Positions 1 to 6,292 of a stretch of DNA of 9,893 nucleotides are shown piece by piece. The translations under genes were made by a program, and so were the position numbers. How positions within the stretch are numbered: position 1 is the stretch's first letter; every line of letters begins with the position of its first letter. The DNA lies in contig JAKAIH010000062.1 of the NCBI GenBank assembly GCA_021825225.1, forward strand, positions 1 through 9,893. The letters run 5' to 3'. The DNA comes from Pseudomonadota bacterium. GTDB lineage: Bacteria; Pseudomonadota; Gammaproteobacteria; Burkholderiales; SG8-39. A model generated the notes under the pieces. It made no database searches and was not told where the DNA came from. It saw only the letters and a program-made list of their open reading frames with translations.

Positions 1-1
1 G

Positions 2-28
2 GTCCTGACCGAAGAGGGTCTGATATGA
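2..28 (+). CDS. 3' end of an unidentified upstream gene (partial)
   Basis: Eight codons followed by TGA at 26-28 are open in this frame and read VLTEEGLI before the stop. The stop overlaps the ATG of the next ORF as ATGA (25-28), the same coupling style used by the other genes here. Because the next ORF begins like a HicB antitoxin, and hicA usually lies just upstream of hicB, this could be the tail of a HicA toxin gene. The eight visible residues are too few to recognise a family, and an open stretch this short can occur by chance. Confidence 0.3.
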   Translation, partial: VLTEEGLI

Positions 29-381
29 CCACGCTGCTCGAGTACAAGGGCTATTTCGGGTCGGTCGAATACAGCGACGCCGACGAGATCTTTCACGGCC
101 GGCTGGAGTTCATCCGCGATCTGGTGGTCGACCTCAGCCAGTTTTACCAGCAGTACCGCAGCATCCAGCCGTATCTCGTGAACCACGACCCCGAGCCGGA
201 AATCGAGCGTCTGCAATTGCCGGACGAACGCGCCGAACTCGATGGGCTGATCGCCCATCTCTACGGACTGAGCGAAGAAGAATTCGCCCATATTCTTACC
301 GCCTTCCCGCTCGTGTCGGACCCGGTTAAAGTAGCTGCTCGAAATGCTTACCGCGATGTGCAGAGAGGACTACTAAAATGA
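25..381 (+). CDS. Composite small protein: HicB-like N-terminus joined to a type IIG restriction-modification C-terminus
   Basis: This ORF encodes 118 residues. Residues 1-34 (YKGYFGSVEYSDADEIFHGR, then an FIRDLV segment) match the opening strand-turn-strand of HicB-like antitoxins. The Gly-rich block, helix and YL-containing part that should follow in a HicB are missing. From about residue 50 the protein instead reads like the extreme C-terminus of Eco57I / type IIG methyltransferase-nucleases: LPDERAELDGLIAHLYGL, then a segment with EEFAHIL, TAFPLV, VK and AYRDV. The join falls near residues 34-50, about positions 125-175. The start is supported by a purine-rich GAAGAGGG at 11-18 and by an ATGA overlap with the frame upstream. 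The stop overlaps the ATPase start (ATGA, 378-381). No catalytic motif of either parent is present, so I expect no toxin, antitoxin or nuclease activity. The chimera reading is inferred from remembered family patterns. The alternative is a genuine small hypothetical protein. Confidence 0.7.
   Translation: MTTLLEYKGYFGSVEYSDADEIFHGRLEFIRDLVVDLSQFYQQYRSIQPYLVNHDPEPEIERLQLPDERAELDGLIAHLYGLSEEEFAHILTAFPLVSDPVKVAARNAYRDVQRGLLK
362..369 (+). promoter_or_regulatory. Ribosome binding site of the AAA ATPase gene
   Basis: AGAGAGGA ends eight bases before the ATG at 378. It is a good Shine-Dalgarno match inside the last codons of the preceding ORF and supports 378 as the ATPase start. Confidence 0.6.
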
Positions 382-1556
382 GCTATCTTCGCGCGGTTCG
401 AATCCGGCGATTCAAAGCGATCAACGATACGGGTACGCTCAAGTTTGGACCACTGACGGTGTTCATTGGTAATAACGGTGCGGGGAAGAGTAGCGTTCTC
501 GAAGCATTGGAAACGTATCAGCAGGTGGTGCTCAACGGCATCGATGAGGCGCTGGGCAAGTTCAACGGCTTCGAGCATGTCCGATATAAAGGCATTAAGG
601 AAAGGAACCAGAAGCAGGCCGTAGCCGAGCCAGAAAAAAGGCCGAACTCTATCCGGTTTTATTTCCGGGCGTTGGTTCCAGAACTTGGCTCTACCCGCGT
701 AACCATGCAACTCAACCATCGTGGTAGCGGGATGCAATATATCCAGTCCGAGGATGTGACTGCTCGCGGGGAGATAACCCCTCGTGACTTCAAGGGGGCA
801 GCGCGGACCTACGGTGAAGGGCGCTCGATCGTAAATCCACTAGGAAATACCCGCGCGCTCTACGAATCGGTGCAACGCTGGCAATTCATTGCTTTGCACC
901 CCGACGTGATGGGGCAGGCAAGGCCGCAACAACGCGTCAAGGGCCGGGTTCTATTGGCTCGAGATGGCTCCAATCTTGCAGGGTATTTGCTCGATTTGGC
1001 GACAAGGTCAGCGGAAACGTTCAACGGCATCGTCGACGCGATGCGCTTTGTGCTGCCCTACGCCAAGGACATACGTCCGCTGCTGCCGAGCGCCGATATA
1101 GACCGGCGTGTATTCCTTGAACTGGCCGAGCGCGATTTCCGTGTGCCGGGCTGGTTGCTTTCGAGCGGAACGCTGCGGCTGCTAGCGCTGTTGGCATTGC
1201 TGCGGGACCCCGAACCGCCGCCGGTTGTGTTCATCGAGGAGCTTGAGAATGGCCTTGATCCGCGGACCATCGGTATGCTTATAGAAGAAATTCGATCCGC
1301 CGTTAGCCGTGGCAAGACGCAGGTTGTGGCAACGACGCATTCCCCTTATTTGCTGGACCTTCTGACCTTTGAGCACGTTATCGTCGTTGAGCGCAATGGG
1401 ACCGGTGAGCCGGAATTCTGGCGGCCGGCCGATGAAGCGTCCCTTGCGGTTTGGGCGAAAGATTTCTCTCCTGGGCAGATATATTTGATGGGGCAACTCC
1501 GCCGAGAAAAGAAAGGGATTTTGACAAAGCAACATTCCCGCAAGGTCATTCGTTGA
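378..1556 (+). CDS. AAA family ATPase (SMC/OLD-like), probable defence-system component
   Basis: This 392-residue protein has the layout of stand-alone ABC/SMC-type ATPases of the AAA_15/AAA_21 group. The N-terminus (RAVRIRRFKAIND) is the usual opening strand. Walker A is GNNGAGKS at residues 31-38. A degenerate signature, LSSG, lies at 261-264. Walker B is VVFIEE at 283-288, followed by D-loop GLDP at 292-295 and H-loop TTHS with His321. The middle (about 60-250) is the variable insert, so I see a complete ATP-binding cassette. The protein lacks a C-terminal Toprim domain; that role is apparently taken by the next gene, which starts at this gene's stop codon. Proteins of this class act as ATP-driven sensors or effectors in anti-phage systems such as OLD and PARIS. 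The trigger here is unknown. Codon use is less GC-rich than in the LPS genes downstream, which suits horizontal transfer. The ATPase call is firm; the defence role is inferred from partner and context. Confidence 0.9.
   Translation: MSYLRAVRIRRFKAINDTGTLKFGPLTVFIGNNGAGKSSVLEALETYQQVVLNGIDEALGKFNGFEHVRYKGIKERNQKQAVAEPEKRPNSIRFYFRALVPELGSTRVTMQLNHRGSGMQYIQSEDVTARGEITPRDFKGAARTYGEGRSIVNPLGNTRALYESVQRWQFIALHPDVMGQARPQQRVKGRVLLARDGSNLAGYLLDLATRSAETFNGIVDAMRFVLPYAKDIRPLLPSADIDRRVFLELAERDFRVPGWLLSSGTLRLLALLALLRDPEPPPVVFIEELENGLDPRTIGMLIEEIRSAVSRGKTQVVATTHSPYLLDLLTFEHVIVVERNGTGEPEFWRPADEASLAVWAKDFSPGQIYLMGQLRREKKGILTKQHSRKVIR
1542..1545 (+). promoter_or_regulatory. Ribosome binding site deciding a TTG start for the Toprim-like gene
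   Basis: AAGG ends seven bases before the TTG at 1553-1555. That TTG overlaps the ATPase stop (TTGA, 1553-1556). The spacing and the start-stop overlap favour this start over the in-frame ATG at 1451, which would force a 106-base overlap with the ATPase. Confidence 0.5.
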
Positions 1557-2182
1557 AAGTCGGTCTGATTCTCGAATGTACGCTGGAAGGTGCCGATTTG
1601 CAGGTATATAGTTTTTTCGCGCGCCAATGCTTAGGCGTCAAGGTCGACATTCAGCCAAGTTGCGCGGGAAATAAGAAGATTCTGATTCAAGATGCCGGTA
1701 AATTGGCCAAAGCGTTATTCGCGGAAGGGTGCGAACGCGTATTGATCATATGGGATCTTTGGCCGCGCTGGGCAGAGCGCAAATTCAAACCCTCGCTGGC
1801 CGCGGACCGTGCCGCGATTACGCAGTCGCTGCGTGACGCGGATGTCACAAATTCATGCGTCTACCTTGTCGGTATTGACCGGATGCTTGAAACGCTCCTG
1901 ATTGTGGACGGTAACGCTATAGCCGAGGTCCTTAAGGTTCCAAGAGGGCGACCAAAGCCGAGTCATAAGCGCAACCCGCGGCGAACCCATGAGCCCAAAA
2001 AGTATCTTGATGGACTTTTCCGGGATTATGACCGGGGCCAGTACGCGGACTACCTGCATGCAAAGCAGATTGCCGAACATATTGATGTTGGCCGACTTGA
2101 GCGCGCCTGTCCGGAATTCGGACAATTTCGTCAGTCATTGAGCCAAGCACCTTGCCGACCGCCGCTTGCCTGGAGCCCGTAA
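1553..2182 (+). CDS. Toprim/DUF4276-like protein, partner of the upstream ATPase
   Basis: From TTG 1553 this gene encodes 209 residues. It opens with a hydrophobic strand ending in an acidic residue (KVGLILEC, Glu8). It then has the strand VLIIWDLWP with Asp68, the motif DRMLETLLIVDGNAI (about 109-123), resembling the EAWLLAD-type helix of DUF4276 and OLD-associated Toprim proteins, and a C-terminal HAKQIAEHID...ACPEFGQF block (169-192) common near their ends. The order Glu, Asp, Glu/Asp fits a metal-binding Toprim fold. The classical DxD is not intact, because Asp68 is followed by Leu-Trp. A longer version from ATG 1451 would add 34 residues that look like the frame-shifted tail of the ATPase gene, so I reject it. 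It overlaps the ATPase stop and is probably made by translational coupling. By analogy with OLD-like and PARIS-type pairs it may be the nuclease or toxic effector controlled by the ATPase. Family assignment is by pattern only. Confidence 0.75.
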   Translation: MKVGLILECTLEGADLQVYSFFARQCLGVKVDIQPSCAGNKKILIQDAGKLAKALFAEGCERVLIIWDLWPRWAERKFKPSLAADRAAITQSLRDADVTNSCVYLVGIDRMLETLLIVDGNAIAEVLKVPRGRPKPSHKRNPRRTHEPKKYLDGLFRDYDRGQYADYLHAKQIAEHIDVGRLERACPEFGQFRQSLSQAPCRPPLAWSP

Positions 2183-2228
2183 GATAGGAACCTGTCTGTT
2201 CTCTTGACCTACCTATCACCACGCTCCG

Positions 2229-2248
2229 ATATCACCTTCGGGTGGTAT
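2229..2248 (+). terminator. TTCG-loop hairpin, possible terminator of the ATPase-Toprim operon
   Basis: ATATCACC (2229-2236), loop TTCG (2237-2240) and GGTGGTAT (2241-2248) form an 8-base stem with one G-T wobble. The loop is closed by C-G, which makes the very stable UUCG tetraloop in RNA. A short TTTT run follows at 2258-2261, after an eight- or nine-base gap, so it is not a textbook intrinsic terminator. It lies about 50 bases after the Toprim stop, where a terminator would be expected. Confidence 0.35.
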
Positions 2249-2336
2249 ATCCGAGAATTTTGCAACGGTACGAGGGGGATTCGCGCTTTCGTGCCTGCTC
2301 GTTCGGGGTCACCCTCCGCGGCTACCTTTAGGGCTC

Positions 2337-2345
2337 TGATATAAT
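2337..2345 (+). promoter_or_regulatory. Extended -10 promoter upstream of msbA
   Basis: TGATATAAT is an exact match to the sigma-70 extended -10 (TG at 2337-2338, TATAAT at 2340-2345). No good -35 hexamer sits 16-18 bases upstream, which is typical for extended -10 promoters. Transcription would start near 2352, leaving a leader of about 27 bases before the msbA ATG at 2379. As the later genes are nearly all overlapping, this is the likely main promoter of the whole LPS operon in the window. Confidence 0.6.
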
Positions 2346-2378
2346 TACACATTTTTCCACCCGGATGCGCTTCAGATA

Positions 2379-4187
2379 ATGGCTGTTCCCGAGACCAAAA
2401 GCCGGGTCCTGTACTTGCGCCTGCTGCGCTACGTTGCGCCCTACTGGCGCATGTTCGCGCTGTCCATCCTGACGATGGTGCTGGTGGCGTCGACCGAACC
2501 CCTGTTTCCGGCGCTGATGAAGCCGCTGCTCGACGGCAGCTTCGTCAACAAGGACGCGACCACCATCCGCTACATTCCCTTTGCCCTGGTCGGCCTGTTC
2601 CTGGTGCGCGGGGTGTTCGGCTTTGCCAGCGACTATGCCTTGAGCTGGGTCGCCAACCGCGTGGTCTACGATCTGCGCGCCGAGATGTTCGGGCGGCTGG
2701 TCAACCTGCCCACGCGCTATTACGACGACGCGTCCTCGGGCGCGCTGATTTCAAAACTTTCTTACGACGTGACCGGCGTCACCGCAGCCGCGACCACTGT
2801 ACTCACGGTGATGGTGCGCGACAGCCTCACCGTGGTCGGCCTGCTCGGCTGGATGTTCTACCTCGACTGGAAGCTCTCGCTGATCACTCTGGTGATAGGC
2901 CCCATCATCGCCGTGGTGATCCAGTCCTTCAGCGGCCGGCTGCGCCAGGTGAGCCGCAATGCGCAGTTCGCCATGGGCGACATCACCCATGTGCTCGACG
3001 AGGCGATCGAGTGCCACAAGGTGGTGAAGGTGTTCGGCGGCCAGGAGTACGAGCAGCGCCATTTCGGCGCGGCGATCAGGCGCATGCGCGATTTCGCCAT
3101 GCGCCAGACCATCGCCGCCGGGGCTTCGGTGCCGCTGGTTCAGGTGCTTGCGGCGATCGCGGTCGCGGTCATCGTTTTTTATTCCACGCGCCAGACTGGC
3201 ACCGGCGGAGTCACGGTGGGCAGTTTCGTTTCGTTCATGACCGCCACGCTGATGCTGCTCACGCCGCTGAAGCACCTTACCGGCGTCAATTCCTCGCTGC
3301 AGCGCGGTCTGGCGGCGGCGGAAAGCGTGTTCGCCGTCATCGACGAAGAGCCCGAGGAAGACAGCGGCACGCAGGTCCTCGCGCGGGCGCAGGGCCGGAT
3401 CGATTTCGAGCATCTGTGCTTTTCCTATCCCAATGCCAGCCGGCCGGCGCTGGACGACGTGAGCCTGACCATCGCCGCCGGGGAAACCGTGGCCCTGGTC
3501 GGCGGCTCCGGCGGCGGAAAAACCACGCTGGCCAACCTGATCCCGCGCTTTTATCAACCCAGCGCGGGGCGCATCCTGCTCGACGGCATCGATACCCAGA
3601 CGCTGACCCTGGCGAGCCTGCGCGCCAATCTCGCCCTGGTCAGCCAGGACGTGGTGCTGTTCAACGATACGGTCGCGGCCAATATCGCCTACGGCCCCTT
3701 GTCGGGTGCGAGCGAAGCCGCGATCGCCGCCGCGGCGGAAGCGGCGCACGCGATGGAGTTCATCCGCGAAATGCCGCAGGGCCTGCAGACCATGATAGGC
3801 GAGAACGGCGTGCGCCTCTCCGGCGGCCAGCGCCAGCGCCTGGCGATCGCGCGCGCGCTGCTGAAGAATGCACCGGTGCTGATCCTGGACGAGGCCACCT
3901 CGGCCCTGGACACCGAGTCGGAGCGCGTGGTGCAGGCGGCGCTGGAAACGTTGATGCAGGGCCGCACTACGCTGATCATCGCGCACCGCCTGTCCACCAT
4001 CGAGAAGGCGAACCGCATCGTCGTATTGCAAAAAGGCCGAGTCGCCGAAGTCGGCTCGCACGCGGAGCTGCTCGCGCACGACGGGCTGTATGCGCACCTG
4101 TACAAAATCCAGTTCGCCATCGATACTTCGCCCGGGCGACAGGAGGGCCGGGCTGCCGCGCGCGATCGTTCTTCCTTGGTCATCTGA
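2379..4187 (+). CDS. msbA: Lipid A export ATP-binding/permease protein MsbA
   Basis: This 602-residue half-transporter of the ABC exporter family flips lipid A-core from the inner to the outer leaflet of the inner membrane. The N-terminal half (about 1-325) is the six-helix membrane domain; LRYVAPYWRMFALSILTM and the PLLDGSFV segment after helix 1 are characteristic of MsbA rather than a generic exporter. The nucleotide-binding domain has Walker A GGSGGGKT (375-382), Q-loop Gln423, signature LSGGQ (480-484), Walker B with Asp504-Glu505 and H-loop His536, all intact. Beyond the usual end, a polar tail of about 25 residues is present. The ATG at 2379 has only a weak ribosome site, but it begins where homologues begin and sits just downstream of a strong extended -10 element. 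It is followed after 15 bases by a glycosyltransferase gene in an LPS operon, which supports MsbA over a drug exporter. Confidence 0.94.
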   Translation: MAVPETKSRVLYLRLLRYVAPYWRMFALSILTMVLVASTEPLFPALMKPLLDGSFVNKDATTIRYIPFALVGLFLVRGVFGFASDYALSWVANRVVYDLRAEMFGRLVNLPTRYYDDASSGALISKLSYDVTGVTAAATTVLTVMVRDSLTVVGLLGWMFYLDWKLSLITLVIGPIIAVVIQSFSGRLRQVSRNAQFAMGDITHVLDEAIECHKVVKVFGGQEYEQRHFGAAIRRMRDFAMRQTIAAGASVPLVQVLAAIAVAVIVFYSTRQTGTGGVTVGSFVSFMTATLMLLTPLKHLTGVNSSLQRGLAAAESVFAVIDEEPEEDSGTQVLARAQGRIDFEHLCFSYPNASRPALDDVSLTIAAGETVALVGGSGGGKTTLANLIPRFYQPSAGRILLDGIDTQTLTLASLRANLALVSQDVVLFNDTVAANIAYGPLSGASEAAIAAAAEAAHAMEFIREMPQGLQTMIGENGVRLSGGQRQRLAIARALLKNAPVLILDEATSALDTESERVVQAALETLMQGRTTLIIAHRLSTIEKANRIVVLQKGRVAEVGSHAELLAHDGLYAHLYKIQFAIDTSPGRQEGRAAARDRSSLVI

Positions 4188-4202
4188 GGCGATTTTCGGG
4201 CG

Positions 4203-5288
4203 ATGCATATCGTTCACAGCGAGTCCTCCTGCGGCTGGGGCGGGCAGGAGGTGCGCGTGCTGGAGGAGGCCGCGGGCATGCTCGGGCGCGGCCACCGCGT
4301 GACGCTCTTGTGTGCACGCGAGGCGCGCATATTCGAGGAAGCGGGCAGGCGCGGCGTGCCCGCGGCGGCGCTGCCGATCGCGCGCAAGAGCCTGCGCGGG
4401 CTGGCGGCGATGCGCGCCTGGCTCGCGCGCAACCGCTGCGATGTGCTGAACAGCCACAGCTCCACCGACAGCTGGCTCGCGGCGCTCGCGCTCGCGGGCA
4501 TGCGCCCGCGCCCGGCGCTGGTGCGCACGCGCCACATCTCGGCCCCGGTCCCGGACAATTTCGCCACGCGCTGGCTGTACCAGTCGGCCACGCGCCGCAT
4601 CGTCACCACGGGCGAGCGCCTGCGCGAGCAGCTGATCCGCGACAACCGCTATCGCCCGGAGGCTATCGTTTCGGTGCCCACCGGCATCGATCTTGCGCGC
4701 TACGTGCCGGGGGACAAGGCCGAGGCGAAAGCGCGTCTGGGCATAGAGCCGGCGCAGGCCTGCATCGGCATCGTCGCCACGCTGCGCAGCTGGAAAGGGC
4801 ACCGTTACCTGGTCGAGGCCTTCGCCGGCTTGCCGCACAAAGATGCACGCCTGCTCATGGTCGGCGACGGGCCGGGCCGGGACAATCTGCGCGAGCAGGT
4901 GGAGCGGCTCGGACTGCGCGAGCGCGTGCTCATGCCGGGCAATCTGGCCGAGGTCACGCCCTGGCTGCAGGCGATGGACGTGTTCGCGCTGCCCTCCTAT
5001 GCCAACGAGGGTGTGCCGCAGGCGTTGATGCAGGCCATGGCCGCGGGGGTGCCGGTGATTTCCACCGCCGTGGGCAGCATAGAAGAATTGGTGCGCCACG
5101 AGGAAACCGGGCTGATGGTGCCGCCGCAGGAGGCCGCAGCCCTGCGCGCCGCGATCGAGCGCCTGCTGGGCGATACTGCGCTGGGTGCGCGGCTCGCCGC
5201 AGCGGCACGCGCATGGGTGCACAGCCGCTACTCGCGCGAGCGCATGCTCGACAGCATGGAAGCGGTTTTCCGCAGCGTCAGCGCATGA
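4203..5288 (+). CDS. Family 4 glycosyltransferase (GT-B), LPS/surface glycan assembly
   Basis: This 361-residue protein has the two Rossmann-like domains of GT4 retaining glycosyltransferases. The N-terminal domain starts MHIVHSESSCGWGGQE, with the glycine-rich GGQE loop at residues 13-16. The C-terminal, nucleotide-sugar-binding domain contains IGIVATLRSWKGH, LMVGDGPGRD and the motif NEGVPQALMQAMAAGVPVIS. In this motif the usual E-x7-E is E269-x7-Q277, so the second acidic residue is Gln. It should transfer a sugar from a nucleotide donor to the growing core or O-antigen on the cytoplasmic side of the membrane. Donor and acceptor cannot be read from the sequence. It begins 15 bases after msbA, and its stop overlaps the next start. 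The ribosome site is weak (GAGG at 4186-4189 is 13 bases away), so expression probably depends on translation of msbA. Confidence 0.88.
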   Translation: MHIVHSESSCGWGGQEVRVLEEAAGMLGRGHRVTLLCAREARIFEEAGRRGVPAAALPIARKSLRGLAAMRAWLARNRCDVLNSHSSTDSWLAALALAGMRPRPALVRTRHISAPVPDNFATRWLYQSATRRIVTTGERLREQLIRDNRYRPEAIVSVPTGIDLARYVPGDKAEAKARLGIEPAQACIGIVATLRSWKGHRYLVEAFAGLPHKDARLLMVGDGPGRDNLREQVERLGLRERVLMPGNLAEVTPWLQAMDVFALPSYANEGVPQALMQAMAAGVPVISTAVGSIEELVRHEETGLMVPPQEAAALRAAIERLLGDTALGARLAAAARAWVHSRYSRERMLDSMEAVFRSVSA

Positions 5289-6292
5289 TCCGGCCCGATG
5301 CGGACGTGCTGGCGATCATCGTGGCGCGCATCGGCGACACGCTGCTCGCGACCCCCGCGCTGCGCGCGCTCAAAGGCGCGCTCCCGCAGGGCCGCCTGAC
5401 GGTGCTCGCCCACCCGAAACGGCTGGAGGCCCTGCAAGGCCTGCCCTTCATCGACGCGCTCGAAGGCATCACCAAGAACCGGGCGCAGGCCCGCGGCTGG
5501 ATCGGCGGGCAGAAGTACGAGCTCGCGCTGGTGTACGGGCGCGACGCGGCGCTGCTGCGCTATGCGCTGCGCGCGAGCAAGCGGGTGATTGCGTTCGAGC
5601 AGGACGATGCGGGACTCAACGCACGGCTTGCCCCCGCGGTGGCGGAACCGTCCGCGCCGATGCATGCGGTGCTGCATCGCGCCCTGCTGCTCGCGCCGCT
5701 GGGCATCGCCGTATCCGACCTGCGCCTTGCGTGGCAGCTGACGGCGCAGGAACAAGCCTGGGCAAGCGCGTGGCGCGCCAAGCAGGTGCCCGCCGCAGCG
5801 CCGCTGATCGGGCTGCAGATCGCGAGCTTTCCGACCAAGGCGCACCGCGACTGGCCCCTGTCCAGCTTTCAGGAGCTGATCGCGTGCATTTCCGCTGCGC
5901 ATGCGGAAGCGCGCTTTGTGCTGCTGGGCGATGCGGCCGCGGCGCAAAAGGCGGCGCCCCTCGTCGCAGCCTATCCGCAGCAGCTCGTGCTCGCGGCGGG
6001 CAAGCTGAGCCTGCGCCAGAGCGCGGCCCTCATGGCGCAGCTCAATCTCTACGTCGGCGTCGATACCGGGCCGACGCATATCGCCGGCGCGCTGGGCATC
6101 CCCATGGTGGCGCTGTATCACTGCGCCTACCCGGGACGCAATCTCGCGCCCCTGCAGCATCCGGCCTGCGCCGCGATCGAACATCCGCTCACCGGAACAT
6201 CGGCGTCCACCGCGGCCTCGATGGCGGACATTCCCGTGGCTGCGGTCGCGCAGGCGGCCACGGATCTGCTCGCCCGCGGGGCGCCGCGATGA
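5285..6292 (+). CDS. Family 9 glycosyltransferase, lipopolysaccharide heptosyltransferase-like
   Basis: This 335-residue protein belongs to the GT9 family (WaaC, WaaF, WaaQ relatives), which add heptose from ADP-heptose to the LPS inner core. The N-terminus VARIGDTLLATPALRAL carries the conserved Gly-Asp (Asp18, matching the catalytic Asp of WaaC). The C-terminal domain has GLQIASFPTKAHRDWP, then YVGVDTGPTHIAGALGIP with Asp260-Thr-Gly-Pro-Thr-His265, the ADP-heptose-binding signature. It is a little shorter than typical WaaF (about 350). I cannot separate WaaC, WaaF and WaaQ types from the sequence, so I give no symbol. The ATG at 5285 overlaps the previous stop (ATGA) and opens exactly at the family N-terminus. 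The same frame is open far upstream inside msbA and the GT4 gene, but that extension is an artefact of high GC content. Confidence 0.9.
   Translation: MIRPDADVLAIIVARIGDTLLATPALRALKGALPQGRLTVLAHPKRLEALQGLPFIDALEGITKNRAQARGWIGGQKYELALVYGRDAALLRYALRASKRVIAFEQDDAGLNARLAPAVAEPSAPMHAVLHRALLLAPLGIAVSDLRLAWQLTAQEQAWASAWRAKQVPAAAPLIGLQIASFPTKAHRDWPLSSFQELIACISAAHAEARFVLLGDAAAAQKAAPLVAAYPQQLVLAAGKLSLRQSAALMAQLNLYVGVDTGPTHIAGALGIPMVALYHCAYPGRNLAPLQHPACAAIEHPLTGTSASTAASMADIPVAAVAQAATDLLARGAPR

Larger units (their letters stand above)
2183..2378. other. Intergenic region between the defence-like genes and the LPS operon
   Basis: No coding sequence is credible in these 196 bases. A 6-base inverted pair (GATAGG 2183-2188 with CCTATC 2212-2217), a TTCG hairpin (2229-2248) and an extended -10 promoter (2337-2345) are visible. 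Base composition changes here from the moderate-GC accessory block to the GC-rich core genes, so an island boundary probably lies within or near this gap. I see no tRNA, integrase or obvious attachment repeat. Confidence 0.6.

Noticed and set aside
348..737. 129-codon minus-strand frame over the start of the ATPase gene
   Set aside because: It lies opposite the Walker A region of the ATPase and shows no family resemblance or ribosome site.
2204..2233. Possible second promoter (TTGACC at 2204-2209 with GATATC about 18 bases later)
   Set aside because: The -35 is fair, but the -10 matches only three of six bases and overlaps the hairpin. The extended -10 at 2337-2345 is much stronger.
2272..2316. 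GAGGG/CCCTC inverted pair
   Set aside because: It is only five bases with a loop of about 35 bases, which is expected by chance.
2751..5222. 823-codon open frame on the minus strand opposite msbA and the first glycosyltransferase
   Set aside because: It is antisense to two clear genes, has Arg/His/Gln-rich low-complexity translation with no motif, and is typical of shadow frames in GC-rich DNA.
3011..5284. Long plus-strand open frame extending upstream of the GT9 gene
   Set aside because: The translation before 5285 is a frame-shifted reading of msbA and the GT4 gene, rich in Arg, Ala and Gly. The real protein starts at 5285, where the GT9 motif begins.
5185..6288. Open frame extending upstream of the O-antigen ligase gene
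   Set aside because: It is an out-of-frame reading of the GT9 gene. The hydrophobic ligase sequence starts at 6289 with an ATGA overlap.
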